Shown: positions 46,934 through 58,590 of the stretch, in pieces | How the letters are laid out: the number at the start of each line of letters is the position of its first letter | How positions within the stretch are numbered: the stretch's first letter is position 1 | DNA from: Hyaloscypha bicolor E | Lineage: Eukaryota > Ascomycota > Leotiomycetes > Helotiales > Hyaloscyphaceae | Direction: 5' to 3' | Length of the DNA: 64,000 nucleotides | Assembly (NCBI RefSeq): GCF_002865645.1 | Contig: NW_020194638.1 | Location: 1,543,974 to 1,607,973, forward strand | Notes under the pieces: generated by a model | Databases searched by the model: none | The model's input: the letters and a program-made list of their open reading frames with translations, nothing else | Told to the model about the DNA's origin: nothing | Program-made: the position numbers and the translations under genes

Positions 46934-47438
46934 GGCTTCGTGATTGAGCACTGGATTGGATCGAAAGACTGGGACGGAAAGAAAGAAAGGAGATTGAAGT
47001 TATGAGAGGAGTTTCTGTAATGTCAAGGCTCACCTCTGTTTGATGGCCGTTCCTGTCCTATGCATTTTAAGTAGAAGATAACTTTTATGACGTAGTGAGA
47101 ATAAGGACTTTGCATGTGAAAGACTGACCTGACTTGGATGCAGTCGTCATGCTGGATAGCTCCAAATATGCCAGGAAAGGGGGAAAGAAGAAACTGGTGA
47201 ATACGAAATGATGAAATCAATACGAAATGGTGGGGAGACAAGTGGGTGGGGAGGATGTGGGAGGAGGGGTCGCTCGTGGAGAAATGCATGATCAGGTACT
47301 ACCCACGCAGTCCGCAGCGCACGCTCAAAGCTTGTTCCTAACGCTGAAGGAACAATGGCGAAAACTTGCAGGAACTCCATGATTATTTCGTGTCTATGAT
47401 CTATTCTGTGTATGGGTATCGAAAGCAAGTTCCTCCAT
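46934..47438. other. Caleosin upstream region and AFG2 3' flank
   Basis: About 500 bp between two minus-strand genes. It should hold the caleosin promoter. GGTGGGGAGACAAGTGGGTGGGGAGGATGTGGGAGG-type G-rich sequence lies near 47229-47265. No coding evidence. Confidence 0.35.
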
Positions 47439-49898
47439 CTAATCCACATCTCCCGTGGCGCCAGCTCCCCATCGCTTATATCCATCAAGCAACTCCGGCG
47501 TAATTTGCTTCTTGACCTGGCCAATAGCCTTCAAGAAATCTTCCATGTGAATCTGTTGTTCCTGTCCTTGAATTTCGCACTGCTCGATCACGTCGTCACA
47601 AGCTGTCTGGCAAATGCCAACTAATTCAGCTCCTGAATAACCGTCGGTCAACCTAGCGAGTTCTTGTATGTCAACATCTTCTGCGAAGTCCATTTTTCGT
47701 TGTTTGACTTTTAGGATTGCAACTCGGCCGTCAAAATCGGGTGGTTCCACATATAATAGCTTGTCGAAACGGCCAGGGCGAAGGAGAGCTAGGTCCAAAG
47801 CTTGAGGTTGATTAGTAGCAGCAAGTACAGTAACTCCTTTTAGAGTTTCAATACCATCCATTTCATTCAACAATGTCGTGAGAACGTTGACGCCATTATT
47901 TCGGCCTCCTCGTTCCCTCTTGCTTCCAATGGATTCGATCTCATCGAAGAAGATGATACTTGGACTTGCTGCTCGTGCTCTCGCGAAGATATCTCGTACT
48001 GCCCGTTCTGATTCGCCGACGTACATGTTGAGCAACTCTGCGCCCTTGACAGCGAAGAAGTTGAAGCCGATCTCTGTAGCCATGGCTTGGGCACTGAGCG
48101 TCTTGGAACAACCTGGAGGGCCGTAGAGGAGGAGGCCTTTTTTGGCAGATCCACCCATTCTCTTCATCCGTTCGGGATGCTGAATCGCATTAGCAATATT
48201 AGAGACAATGGGGTCTTGGAGACTTACTAGGAGAGGTGTCTCAACAGCGCGGCGGAGTGCATTCTTCACGCTGTCCTGTCCGCCAATATCTTCCCATCTT
48301 ACACTTGGTGGTTGAAGCGTGATATCATGCATGGCAGTAGGCCGAACGAGGAGAAGAGCTTGATCAAGATCATCCTGTTTCAGGAAACACTCTTCTTCAT
48401 GAGTTGCACAGTCACCAGCCTCAAACCTCTCCTCAGCAATCTCACACGCTGTATCTAGCAATGAAACAAGATCCTCTGCTGTATAAGCATGTGTTCGATC
48501 TCCAAGTTTGTCAAGCATCTCGTCCCGAGTACTGGGATCAACAGGTGGTACCAGCGACTTGAGAATTGCCTTGCGTGCCGCCGCATCGGGAATCGGTAAT
48601 GGGATGTCCGTCCGGAATCGCCCTCTCTTTCTTAGAGATAATGGAATACTGCCCGCATCAAGAGTGGCTGCAACCACCAAAACTCGTGGTAAGGAAGTAC
48701 CGCCGTTGCCTTGAGATAAGCCATCAAGTTCTTCCCCGAGTGCCTTTGCAACGCTTTGGGACGTCGCATCCTCCTTCGAAACAATCGATTCGAGCTCGTC
48801 GACGACAATGATGCATGGTTGACAGAGTCTAGCATCTTTGAAGATGGTCCGAATTGTTGCTGGTTTGATATCACTCTCGATTCGGATAACCTTGCCCCAA
48901 CCTGTGCCAATAATCTTGTTCAGGATGAAAGTCTTGCCAGTACCATGGCCGCCGTGTAAAAGAACTGCACAAGATCTTTGCGCCCACGTAAACTTGAACT
49001 GTCGACCGAAGTTGCTTAGAAATCGGTTGAGTTTCTTGAGTGCTTGATCAATGCCGGCGATATTGACAACCTCAAGTGGTGACACTGGTCCATTTGTCTG
49101 CGCTGAAGGTAGGTTTTCTAACGGACTTGATATTGTGACTGATGAGGACTCATCATATCTTCCCAAGCTAGTCAGTTTGCCATTGACAAAGTCAACGGTG
49201 AAAGTCCGCTTGGGGCCCCTAAGAGATAGATGCTTGAAGGTCATACCCGGAAAGATAACTTCTGCACGACCTGGGAAATATTAGCCTGACTGGCCGGAGG
49301 AGGGAAACCGGAGCCTGCAAGCTGCGCCAGCCGAGAGTTGGGACCGGGGAGGGTATTAATTTTACTGAAAATAACCATTAATCTTTTCTCTTGCCGGTAC
49401 TTACCCGGTTGGGGGAGACGACCTGAGATCCGAAGGGACGACAAAGTACCCACCGAGGCTTTCCCGAAGAAACCATTCCCAGTGTGGCTTATCTTGAGCT
49501 CCCAGCTCTAGAGCGGTATCGAGCTCTTGAGCTGTGATATCTCTCAGCACAATAGATGTAGCAACCTCAATATCTCCTCCAGCGGAGATTTTCACATCAT
49601 CCCCTAACTTGAAGCCACAAGCGTCCTGGAACGACTTCGACATCTGGACGACCTTCTTGCTCAAAGACTTCTCCGCTGTCAGCCAAGCAAGAGCCTCTCT
49701 CCTCTCACTCTCTGGCACGTTCACCCTCGAAATGTAGCAGACCTGTCCCGACTCCAGCTTCAGGTCAAGAAGTGCCTCTCTGCAAAGATGGACACGTGAT
49801 GCCCCCTTCTGATCTGGTCTCTCTTGGCTGTTCTGGTTGGAATATGGTCGTATTTTGACCTCCAAGGTCTTCTGCGTATCCTGAGGTATATTCGGCAT
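47439..49898 (-). CDS. AFG2: Afg2/Drg1-type AAA ATPase of 60S ribosome maturation
   Basis: Afg2 (Drg1, SPATA5 family) is a hexameric type II AAA ATPase that strips Rlp24 from cytoplasmic pre-60S particles. My exon model: 49898-49405, 49364-49309, 49270-48228 and 48179-47439, giving 777 aa; yeast Afg2 has 780. The N-terminal substrate domain (about 1-165) ends SDLRSSPPTG, followed by a 56-nt micro-exon (KINTLPGPNSRLAQLAG). D1 has P-loop GGHGTGKT near 290 and IIVVDELESI. D2 has GPPGCSKT near 550, with the Ser typical of this family, IIFFDEIESI and the arginine-finger context LLRPGRFDKLLYV. The intron 48180-48227 is 48 nt with no stop, so it reads through silently; the family match VETPLL/HPERMKRMGG shows that it is spliced. 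The neighbouring mitochondrial-type gene starts 185 bp away in the opposite direction. Confidence 0.92.
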
Positions 49899-50083
49899 GG
49901 TGAATGGGCCGTGGAAGTTTCTCGCATTGTGTTAAGGGAGAAATGGCGAGTTACAAAGTCTTTCGCTTCAGATGAAAACTGGAGCTCGGCAAATTCAGCC
50001 TCGAAGCATCCAGCTCTGAAATCGCGAAATCTTTCAACGCCGATTCAGCAAACAGCGAAGCACACCCCAATTGGACAACATTA
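49899..50083. promoter_or_regulatory. Compact divergent promoter of AFG2 and the 489-aa gene
   Basis: Only 185 bp separate the two start codons, so both core promoters and leaders must fit here or overlap the genes. No TATA box is obvious. This is the shortest divergent gap in the window. Confidence 0.5.
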
Positions 50084-51603
50084 ATGCGGCTGACGCGCTC
50101 CCTGCCTCCGCAGTTCTTGTTGCCAGCATGGAGCGTGCGACAATTAGCCCAGGCCTCGCAGCGAGTGCCAACAGCTTTCAGTACTTATGATGGTTACTCT
50201 CCGAAACCAACAGGATCTCGAAGAGGTCCGTTTCGAAAAGTCGTCCAAAAAGACAACAAGTTCGTCAGGAAGCAGGTGGTTGCAGATGATCCAGATTTGA
50301 AACCAGAAGCTCGAAGACCTGGCGAACCAGACACGGAATCCGTATCTCACAGGACTGTCACCGCAGATGTCCATCTGGGGCCGACGCAGACGGAACCCGA
50401 GCAGCCGAAAACTCATCGTTCAAAGTCATTGTCACTGTTCGACGAGCTGTTTCCTGAGGAGAGTCAAGCTAGGAGTAAACGGGAGAAGGCGGCAGAGAAG
50501 AGATTAGACAAGCTGCCTGCGTTTATATGGAATTCTACGAACTCTGCGCCCAGTGCTACGGATCGAAGGGAGCGGAAGAGGGAAGAGAGGAGGGTAAAGC
50601 ACAAGACGATTCCTCAACGAGGAGAGCTTGTACGAGCGGAGCAAGTTCAATACCCTCCGACGAGACTCAACATTCAGCGTCTTAGGGATGATCTTGGGCG
50701 AGAAGCAGGGGCGGTGACTTTGCCAAGCTTGATGGTGTTGAATGCCTGCAGTAAGAACCTGGAGGAGAGCGATTTCTTCCGGTTGAGTTCTAGAGGAGAG
50801 CACATTCAGGGATGGGCAAGCGGTATTATCAAAGGTATGATCTTGTGGTGTAGGCACTATGACCTCGAAGCTTACATTTGGCAGTCATCCAAGCCAGAGA
50901 TAGAAACTCTCTGGAGAAATTGGGTCATTACTTTATCCTCTGCTCCAATGATGCTGCTGCTCGAGCATACCAAGACCGAACAAATATATTACACAAATTG
51001 GCTAGATCAATGAAGATAATGGAAGACTCAGGTGTTCCAATTCCGCCAGCATACCTGCAAGAGGGTGAGGATCCAGCGACGCTGCTGCAAGGTTTCTCGC
51101 TGGTTCCAGCGTGCGGCCAGGTGTCATTGAGGATTCTAAGGAAGCCTTATATGCCACCCGTGCTTAGGCTGCTGAAAGAAGGCGGAGAGGCTGCTCGTAT
51201 TACAAAGGAGAGCAAGGCAGGAGAAATGGTGATATTTTCTGTAGACATTGGGCACATAACTCAGTATGACCTTGAGGAAGCGCTGAAAAACGATGGAAGA
51301 CGGCGGAATTTGCACTGGAAACTTGGAAGGGAAGAAACAGGTCAAATCGTCAAGCTCACGTATGATGATCATGGCAATAGCCCGGAAGAGCCAGGAGAGA
51401 GGACCGAAGAGTCCGTCGAAGCGTATCGGGCTCGGAAGAAGGAAGAATATCGAAGACCATCGAGGTATGTGATCTCCTTCAGGGACCGCAACGAAGCTCG
51501 GAGATTTGTCAGGGAATGGCATCGGCGTCCGTTTCCTATGAACCGCCAACACAACCCAGGAGATGAGCCAATTCCTATAATAAATGCAGAAATCCTGTGG
51601 TAG
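50084..51603 (+). CDS. Probable mitochondrial protein of 489 aa, function unknown
   Basis: Two exons, 50084-50834 and 50885-51603, with a 50-nt GT...AG intron (join IIKVIQARDR). The N-terminus MRLTRSLPPQFLLPAWSVRQ, followed by LAQASQRVPTAFSTYDGYSP, is basic, has no acidic residues for about 35 positions and resembles a mitochondrial presequence. A basic disordered stretch follows (residues about 45-185). The C-terminal half looks folded: FSLVPACGQVSLRILRKPYM, a two-strand-and-helix unit EMVIFSVDIGHITQYDLEEA, and PSRYVISFRDRNEARRFVRE with RNP-like aromatic and basic residues reminiscent of an RRM fold. A mitochondrial RNA-related role is possible, by inference only. The divergent partner is AFG2 and the converging neighbour is SEC4. 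Confidence 0.8.
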
Positions 51604-51790
51604 CACCAAGCTTGGATGCCCTTTCACAAATGCTGATTTAAATATGCCGTGGCATCCCAGCATGACCTGAGACTGAACATGACTCGCAAAAGGCACGCCT
51701 TAACATTGTAATACAATATGATACGACCAAACTCCGCCCATAATCTGCTCTTAAACAAACGGAAAGCTTGACCCCTCATCAACCCATTAT

Positions 51791-52514
51791 CTAGCAGCAC
51801 TTGCCTCCTCCAAACCCACTTCCAGTTCCTTGCGCTCCAACATCGACGCCTCCTTGAGCCGATGAATCTGTTTTCGCCGTGTCGATGATCCTCTTCTTGA
51901 TATCTCCCGCCAAGCTGTAAAATGCCTTCTCAACATTGATGTTGCTCTTCGCTGAGACCTCGAGGAAGGGGATGCCGAGCTCGTCCGCCAATTCTTGACC
52001 CCGTTCCGTGGATACTACACGTCTATCTTCCCAATCACACTTATTTCCAATAAGGATCTTGTTCACGCCTTCTGTAGCATGTTGCTCTACGTTTGAGAAC
52101 CAAGTTCGGATATCTAAAAGAGAGGTTAGCAGGGCCGAGGTTCGCTTCAAGGTACTTCATACTGTTGAAAGAGCGCTCATCGGTGACATCGTAGACCAGT
52201 AATATGCCCATAGCACCTCTATAGTAAGCGGTTGTAATGGTTCTGAATCTTTCTTGTCCCGCCGTGTCCCATATCTGCAGCTTGACTCGCTTCCCATCCA
52301 GTTCAATTGTCCGGATCTTGAAGTCGATACCTATGGTTGTGATGAACGAGGGTGTAAAGGAATCTTCACTGAATCGCAAAAGGCAGCAGGACTTGCCCAC
52401 ACCCGAGTCCCCAATTAGCAACAGCTTGATCTATGGTTTTGGTAAGCCGGCGAGTACTGAGCAATTGTTGAGTGTCATATGTACCAGGAAGTCATAATTA
52501 CGCGTCCCAGCCAT
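51791..52514 (-). CDS. SEC4: Rab GTPase of the Sec4/Rab8 group
   Basis: Sec4-type Rabs drive fusion of secretory vesicles with the plasma membrane through the exocyst, and are needed for hyphal tip growth. Exons: 52514-52485, 52430-52163 and 52113-51791, giving 206 aa. All G motifs are present: GDSGVGKS (G1), TTIGIDFK (G2), WDTAGQERF (G3), IGNKCD (G4) and EVSAKS (G5). The start [19 protein letters not shown] is typical. The C-terminus is GGGKCC, a double-cysteine site for two geranylgeranyl groups. The switch region [20 protein letters not shown] fits Sec4/Rab8 rather than Ypt1. The first coding exon is only 30 nt. Introns are 54 and 49 nt, GT...AG. Confidence 0.95.
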
Positions 52515-53102
52515 CTCGGATTCGGTCGCGTAGAGGTAGGAAATGAAGGCAGCCTTCTCAGAGACGTCGACCGTGCGAAGAGGAGGTAGAGGCTGTGGGG
52601 TAGAGTGCGGGTCGGTGTAGTTGACAGCCTAGGGTTTGCGGCGTGGATGACGACGGACGACGTTGACAGATGGAATGGGTGGTTGGCAAAGGTGATCGCA
52701 CAGCGCAGCACAATCTGAATGCAGGCTTTCCTTTCGCCGTGGTCGAGGGCAGGCGAAGATATCGTTAATCGTAATTGCGTCGAATCTGTTCAAGACTGGA
52801 GGAATTAAGAAGTTGCTACTCTAGCGGCTCGTGATGCGCGGCTGCGAACTTTCGCTACGAATACGTTTGGCGAGGGAAGGAGGCTGTGGCGTTGAGTGTA
52901 AGTGCAGGTGCAAGGTGGGCAAGGCAATGAATTTCCAGGGTTTCCGAGTTCCCAAGATTCGGGAAGGGACATTCAAGATTCCCAGTCATCCGTGAACAAT
53001 ACTCCAGTGACATCTCAGTTACATCACTACGAATGGTGGCAGTTTTCTTCCTTTAATGTTTCCCTCCAAAGGTTTAATTTTTGATTTTTGCACGTTTTCC
53101 TT
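52515..53102. other. SEC4 upstream region and NCA2 3' flank
   Basis: About 590 bp. The SEC4-proximal part is purine-rich on the plus strand (pyrimidine-rich in the SEC4 sense), as in strong fungal promoters. No coding evidence. Confidence 0.35.
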
Positions 53103-55144
53103 CTATCTTAACCACCTTGCGTAACCCCATCTAATGCGGTCAAGAACCTTGAGCTGTGCCTGGATACCGCTGTTGATGTTACACAGATCAGCGACATCCT
53201 CCAGGAATTCCCTCTCTATGTTCCCAGGGAATAGCCTCTTCGCCGAGTTCCGCAACACATGAACCTCGCACAAGAGGAGACCGTGATCTTTGTATGAGAG
53301 CAGGTTGTTTTGAGTTGGTGTGGCTAGTGTAAGGATCCGATCGATATTTCGAAGGACCCGGATGGTCTGTCCTGCCTTCTGACCTTTCTGCAATCCTCTC
53401 CGACTTCCAAGCACCCCCCCTAGGTACCGGAAAGCTGCAAAACAGACCAGGATGCCTGGAGTCAGGCCGACAAAGCCAAATACCAGCTCCTGGCTTTTCA
53501 ATAACGCATCGATGCCACTGATTGCAACTTCAACATCAACCTTCGTCTTCTGGATTTGGATTAACATGGTCCGCACCAAATCGCCTCGAACAGTACCGAT
53601 AAATGGTTTGCGAAGGTCATTCTCGTACGCTCGAAGGACTGGCGTGAGATCCCCTTCCTTGACCTTGACTCTGATATCTGCAATCTGAGCTTCACTTAGT
53701 ACAGAGTCCCCAGTTGAAACCCGGGGATGATCGATGGCAAAATCAACAACCATCCGCTCCAAGCTATCTCTGTCACCCTTCAGGCTCTCTTTGCTCATGA
53801 TAGCAACCTCGCTTTCTTTGTCGTGGCGTATGGTGCCAATAATTTTCTTCACTGGTTCGATCACCCAATTCAGCCAAAAATCTCGTACTGTTGTTCCGAG
53901 ATCCCTGATCCAGGTAATGATTTCCGCTTCTCGATTGACGAATATTCGTAGTATTGTAGTTGAGGATAAGAGCAAGATACTAGCTGGGAGCCAATATCGA
54001 ACAAGTTTGGATGGACGACCGTACTGGGAAGTAAGTTTCTGCGACGTGATGATGTGATTAGGAATATGGACTTTGAGGATATGCTGGAGTCTCCTGGATA
54101 GCTTTGCCGGTCGTGCCACTTGCGGAACATCAGCGTCCCTTGTCGAGATCTCCGGATCATCTTCGACGCTGGCAAATACTGTATCCTCGAAATCAGATAC
54201 GCCGGTGTCCAGAGTCGTGACATTCGATAGTACCGTATCCATCAAGGCAACGCTTCGCTCAACGACGACTTTCCATTCATGACTATCAGTCTCGTCGGTC
54301 TTTGCAAGCTCGGCACCCTCATCATTGATGTCGAAGCTCAGGCCCTCATCCATGAGCACACCCAGCCCGCTTGCACCCATTTCTCGTAGTCGACGCAACT
54401 TGGCCTGGTTATGTCTTGCTTCAGAGCGACAAAGCGCGATTGGAGACAGAACTCTCCGTTGAATATCCGCAACAGATCTCTCCCGTATGCTCTCCCTGAC
54501 CAGACCGTAGAACTGCTTCCATTGATCCGTTAAACTTGTCCCAATCTCCCTCGGAGAAATGGCATCTCCAGGTGACTCTCTCAACCGTCCAAATCTTGAC
54601 CTTGTGTCACTGTAGATATCTTTCGACCAAGCCCAGAACCTTAGCGGTGACGTTTGGACGGTGTAAAGGCTCGAATACGTATATGATCCTAGCACTTCAT
54701 CCCAATACCAAATGTCATCCGTTACCGGTATCGTTTGCTCCAGTAAAGTGTTCAGCAGCAAGCCATACGTCTGCACTGTAGCCTTGCTAACTAGTAGCCA
54801 TTCCAATTCTGTCTCATAGGTGCTCATCATCTCTCTTTCATCTTGTTCCACCACAACCCCCTCCGAGAGAGCAGCTTCCTCCAGCAGCATCGAAATCCTC
54901 CATGACGGCAAAAGTGGGCTTGAAGAGGACGTGGTAGATAAAGACTTCACTATATTTTGTAGTTCAGCGATTCGAAGGGAGGACAAGGCTTTGTGGCTCT
55001 GCTCGAAGAAGGTATCTTGGTTCGGGCGTGGGACGAGGTGGACGCGGTCAAGTTGGCTGTCCACGCGCCGTAACTGACTTTGGGATGTTAACACTGCTTG
55101 GATCCAGAGTAGAAAGGAAAACCTTACTCAGTCACGATTGACAT
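53103..55144 (-). CDS. NCA2: Nca2-type mitochondrial protein (nuclear control of ATP synthase)
   Basis: In yeast, Nca2 acts with Nca3 on expression of the mitochondrially encoded ATP6 and ATP8 subunits; the protein is mitochondrial and membrane-associated. Two exons: 55144-55128 (17 nt) and 55077-53103, giving 663 aa. The tiny first exon supplies MSIVTD before QLRRVDSQLDRVHLVPRPNQ; without it the frame would start wrongly. The C-terminal NCA2 domain includes LVRYWLPASILLLSSTTILR (a membrane segment near residue 350), DFAIDHPRVSTGD, VRGDLVRTMLIQIQKTKVDV then FVGLTPGILVCFAAFRYLGG (second hydrophobic segment), and RRLFPGNIEREFLEDVADL-like sequence near the end, closing with RIRWGYARWLR. Intron 55078-55127 is 50 nt, GT...AG. 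Confidence 0.9.
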
Positions 55145-55557
55145 TGCGGTTTAAGTGACATTGACTTGGGAAGTGAGGTGTCCTCTTTCAAAGGTCTTTC
55201 AGAGGAAGTTGTTTGACCACCAGAAAATAAACAATGACGTTGAAAATCTTGGCAGGGATCTCAGCTCGGACGCGACCGGAATTCTGGAAGTCGGGATTCA
55301 AGCCACCTCAGGCCAGCCTCAAAATTGCAAATGCCTTGTTGTATCACATTACAACTGGTTGTCATATTTACATAATTTCAATTGGGGTTTTATGGATTTT
55401 AATGTTGAGTTCCATAATTAAGAAGGTTGCTCACAACAGGCTTGGAAATTAAGCCCAAGGGGAGTCAATGAAATCAAAAAGGAAGTGGCGGGGAGCCCGC
55501 CAGATTCACAGGGTCCGAATATATTTTCACCTTATGTATCCACTATTTATTTACACA
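55145..55557. other. NCA2 upstream region and PPR-gene 3' flank
   Basis: About 410 bp, AT-rich from 55,330 to 55,460. It should hold the NCA2 promoter. No coding evidence. Confidence 0.35.
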
Positions 55558-58500
55558 TCACCCTGCACCGACTTCAACGAGAATTTGAGGCGACGGTATA
55601 TCCATTTCATGATGACCTCCCCCGTCGTTTTGCGCTATCCACGGTTCCAAAGCGTCGATGGATGAAGTCTGCGAGAGTGTCTCTAGTACAATTTCAGTAC
55701 TTTCCTCGAATGCTTCAGGAGAGTCCGAGGAACCACGTTCTTGCCTCGCTGCTTCTTCAACGATTGCCTTCTCAATGATCTGGATCGTCTTGAACATGAC
55801 ACCTCTCCTTTCTTCCGCGGCCTCTTCTCTCAACAACCTGGTTGCTTCAATGGCTTCAACCAGAACATCCAAGAAATGAAGCATATTCTCGGAATACTCG
55901 CCCGATCTCAGGAGGTTGGTCGTCTCCCGGCGGGCGTTTTTGAGGTAGAGCCGAAATCGTGGGTCAGGACATAACTTATTGGCTGACAGCGTCTTGACAA
56001 CCCATTGGATACCAACGTGATCTCGAAGTCCAATGTATGCCTTGAGAAGCACAGTTAGGGTAAAGAGGTCGAATGACGATGGCTCAAAATTCAAACGATG
56101 AGACAAAGAATTCCACACGTCTACACAAAGACGATTGTGGCCCCGTTTCTCGAGAATGCTCACTGCATGCGTTACCACGATTGGCGAGACCTTCAATCCG
56201 GCTTTCTCGAACGTGGTTACGGTTTTTTGAGTTAGCTCAGTGACCAGCCGACTGTCCTCGTTGCCTTCTTCATATGTGGCCGTCATCTGATGGATGATGA
56301 TGATACCGATCGCGTTGCTGACATCTACCCCAACTGCTTGCGCATCCTGAATATGGCGTAAAGTTTCTTCGGTGGTGTTCGGATGCAGCTGCAAGGATGC
56401 TCTGACAGCCAGATGGAGATGTTTTGAATCGAGAAGAACCCGGTCCTTCTGAGCACGCTTGTAAATTTTCAGTGTCGCAATAGGGTTGTCTTTGGCCATT
56501 GTGACTGCCATGGTGCGCAAAATGGCTTTGCTATCAAGAGCATCGTCAGGCGTCCTGTCCAACTTCTTCAGGACTTTCAGTCTTCGGAGTAGCTCCTCCT
56601 GAGGGGGTGATCCCAGAATTGCGAGTCGGCGGAGGGTTGGTACAGTCTCTTCGTCTATGAACCTGGAATGAATAGAATCCAGCGAACACACAGCTCTGTA
56701 GAGGCGATATATCTCCCAGTACGGAAAGCCCCAGCTTTGATAACATTTCCTAAGAATCGTGTTGAAGGTTACCGAGTCGATGGGGCAGCCAGCAGCAGCA
56801 GAGTAATCTATCAATTTGGTCAGAGAATCGATCTCTTTTGCCTTTCCATAGGCCTCAACCATGGTACGCGTCAGATTTTTCGTTATCTTGATGCCTATTT
56901 CGTCCACGAAATAGCGAATGAATTCTTCGGTATCACTAATAGTATGACACCGAATGTAGAGTTGCAATATCGGATGAAAAGAGGAAGCCAACTCCTTGAT
57001 ATATGCACTTCCAGGGCTGGTTCTCTTCATCTTCAAGAAATCATCCTTCACACCAAGCCAATCATTGCGCTTTGCCTTCGCAAAGGCAAAATGCCCGTAG
57101 ATTCGTACATCGCCAGGTACGGGAGGATATGATCGTCTCATTGTATCATAGTAACATTGAGCCAGAGGCTCATCATTTGCCTCGATACAGAATTGGATCA
57201 TTGCCCCGTAGAATGCCTGGGGGTGTTGTGCAACGTGAAGGAAAGGCTCCAGGCGTCCAAATAATGACGTTGTCTGTTCAAGGTCCCGATGTGTTCTCCA
57301 TACGTGTCCAAGAACCTTTAGAAACCATGTCGTCGAAGTTAAAATCCTGCTCTTTTCAGCCATTTCACAAGCAGCAATCAAAGTCTTTTCTGCTCTGTCT
57401 ATCCTTCCGGTCTTCAAGATAGACTCGATCGCTAGGCCGCCGGTATTGAAAAATTCAAGCTGATCTGGCGTCGTTTGAAGATAATACTTGTGAAAGTACT
57501 GAAACACTTTCTTGTGGTGCCCTTTCATATGGGTAGCAATTATTAAAGGAGCAACAGCCTCTATAGTGCCATTTTCTCGACAGGATTGTAGGCGGGAGTA
57601 CAGGTCCAGGGTGAGGTCGTACATTCCCGATTGGCATGTCTCTGCACAAAGCCTTTCCCCAAGTGAAAACATGCGCTTCGATAGGGGTTTCGGCTTCTCC
57701 TTAAACTTCGTGAGGAAGATAGCGGACGCCTTTCTCAACGAGTTTTGGTCCAACGAGCTTCGGTCCGAGCTTGGACGATGAAGCAAGCGACAAATGATTG
57801 CTTCTGGGTGAAATAAATGAAAGTGTTCCTCGTGTAGTGCTCCCGAGCCGAGTATTATATCGAACACTTTCTCCGAGTTTTCAAACTTCAACTGCGCTTC
57901 GCAAGCATTCGCAAGCTGGATTGCAGCTTCCAAAAGGCGCTGTGAAATACCAACCCCATCAATTGACAACCCTTCCTCAAAAGCTTCAAAGAATCGAGAT
58001 GCAGCTTCGTGGATACTGTCCGGATCTTGAAGAAGGTTTGTAACATCCGTCGCGAGTTTTCCTTGTCGATTGTGCAATCCCTGCTTAGGCACTTTGGGAG
58101 GCTCAGGACGGGTGTTCCCTAACGCATGTTGGGATGTCTTAGTTTTTAAAAATGGTAAGGAAGAAGGCTTTGGAGGTAGAACATCCGTTCGAGATCCAGG
58201 TTCGTATCTTGAAATGCGCACGGGCGTCGGCATTGGCGGATGTGATGGAGAAAGATTATGAGCTGCACCGCCATTGTTCGTCTCTTTCGACGCTGTGGCC
58301 TTCGGGGGCGTGCTCTTCAACACGTTGCTTGGTAGCCAAAATGCATCTTCCCGGTACCGCAGAAGCTGGGCTTCGAACGTCTCGATAACTGTGTTGCCCG
58401 TATTATGGTACTTTCTTGACGATTTGAGCTTCTTGGCGTTGTCGTGTACCTCTCGGGCTGCACGTATACGACGTCGACGATCTTCTGTCAACAGACCGGC

Positions 58501-58590
58501 GCCGAGAGCAAGTGTGCAAGAGGTGCCGAGTGCAAGATTCCGAAGGGCTCGAAGTGCGCCTTTCGAGGGCGCAGGAAGAGTTGTCGGCAT
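55558..58590 (-). CDS. Large pentatricopeptide-repeat-type mitochondrial protein
   Basis: Single exon of 1,010 aa. The N-terminus is basic and alpha-helical with a hydrophobic run (GALRALRNLALGTSCTLALG), compatible with mitochondrial import or a membrane anchor. From about residue 190 to 880 it is a continuous array of helix pairs with PPR-like features: WFLKVLGHVWRTHRDLEQTT, AMIQFCIEANDEPLAQCYYD, MVEAYGKAKEIDSLTKLIDY and VTFNTILRKCYQSWGFPYWE. Organellar PPR proteins bind RNA and act in processing, stability or translation of mitochondrial transcripts. I cannot name the exact orthologue; no catalytic domain is visible. The C-terminus is acidic (EEAAEERRGVMF, EESTEIVLETLSQT). It lies directly upstream of NCA2 on the same strand, but with its own promoter space. 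Confidence 0.85.
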   Translation of the reverse strand: MPTTLPAPSKGALRALRNLALGTSCTLALGAGLLTEDRRRRIRAAREVHDNAKKLKSSRKYHNTGNTVIETFEAQLLRYREDAFWLPSNVLKSTPPKATASKETNNGGAAHNLSPSHPPMPTPVRISRYEPGSRTDVLPPKPSSLPFLKTKTSQHALGNTRPEPPKVPKQGLHNRQGKLATDVTNLLQDPDSIHEAASRFFEAFEEGLSIDGVGISQRLLEAAIQLANACEAQLKFENSEKVFDIILGSGALHEEHFHLFHPEAIICRLLHRPSSDRSSLDQNSLRKASAIFLTKFKEKPKPLSKRMFSLGERLCAETCQSGMYDLTLDLYSRLQSCRENGTIEAVAPLIIATHMKGHHKKVFQYFHKYYLQTTPDQLEFFNTGGLAIESILKTGRIDRAEKTLIAACEMAEKSRILTSTTWFLKVLGHVWRTHRDLEQTTSLFGRLEPFLHVAQHPQAFYGAMIQFCIEANDEPLAQCYYDTMRRSYPPVPGDVRIYGHFAFAKAKRNDWLGVKDDFLKMKRTSPGSAYIKELASSFHPILQLYIRCHTISDTEEFIRYFVDEIGIKITKNLTRTMVEAYGKAKEIDSLTKLIDYSAAAGCPIDSVTFNTILRKCYQSWGFPYWEIYRLYRAVCSLDSIHSRFIDEETVPTLRRLAILGSPPQEELLRRLKVLKKLDRTPDDALDSKAILRTMAVTMAKDNPIATLKIYKRAQKDRVLLDSKHLHLAVRASLQLHPNTTEETLRHIQDAQAVGVDVSNAIGIIIIHQMTATYEEGNEDSRLVTELTQKTVTTFEKAGLKVSPIVVTHAVSILEKRGHNRLCVDVWNSLSHRLNFEPSSFDLFTLTVLLKAYIGLRDHVGIQWVVKTLSANKLCPDPRFRLYLKNARRETTNLLRSGEYSENMLHFLDVLVEAIEATRLLREEAAEERRGVMFKTIQIIEKAIVEEAARQERGSSDSPEAFEESTEIVLETLSQTSSIDALEPWIAQNDGGGHHEMDIPSPQILVEVGAG

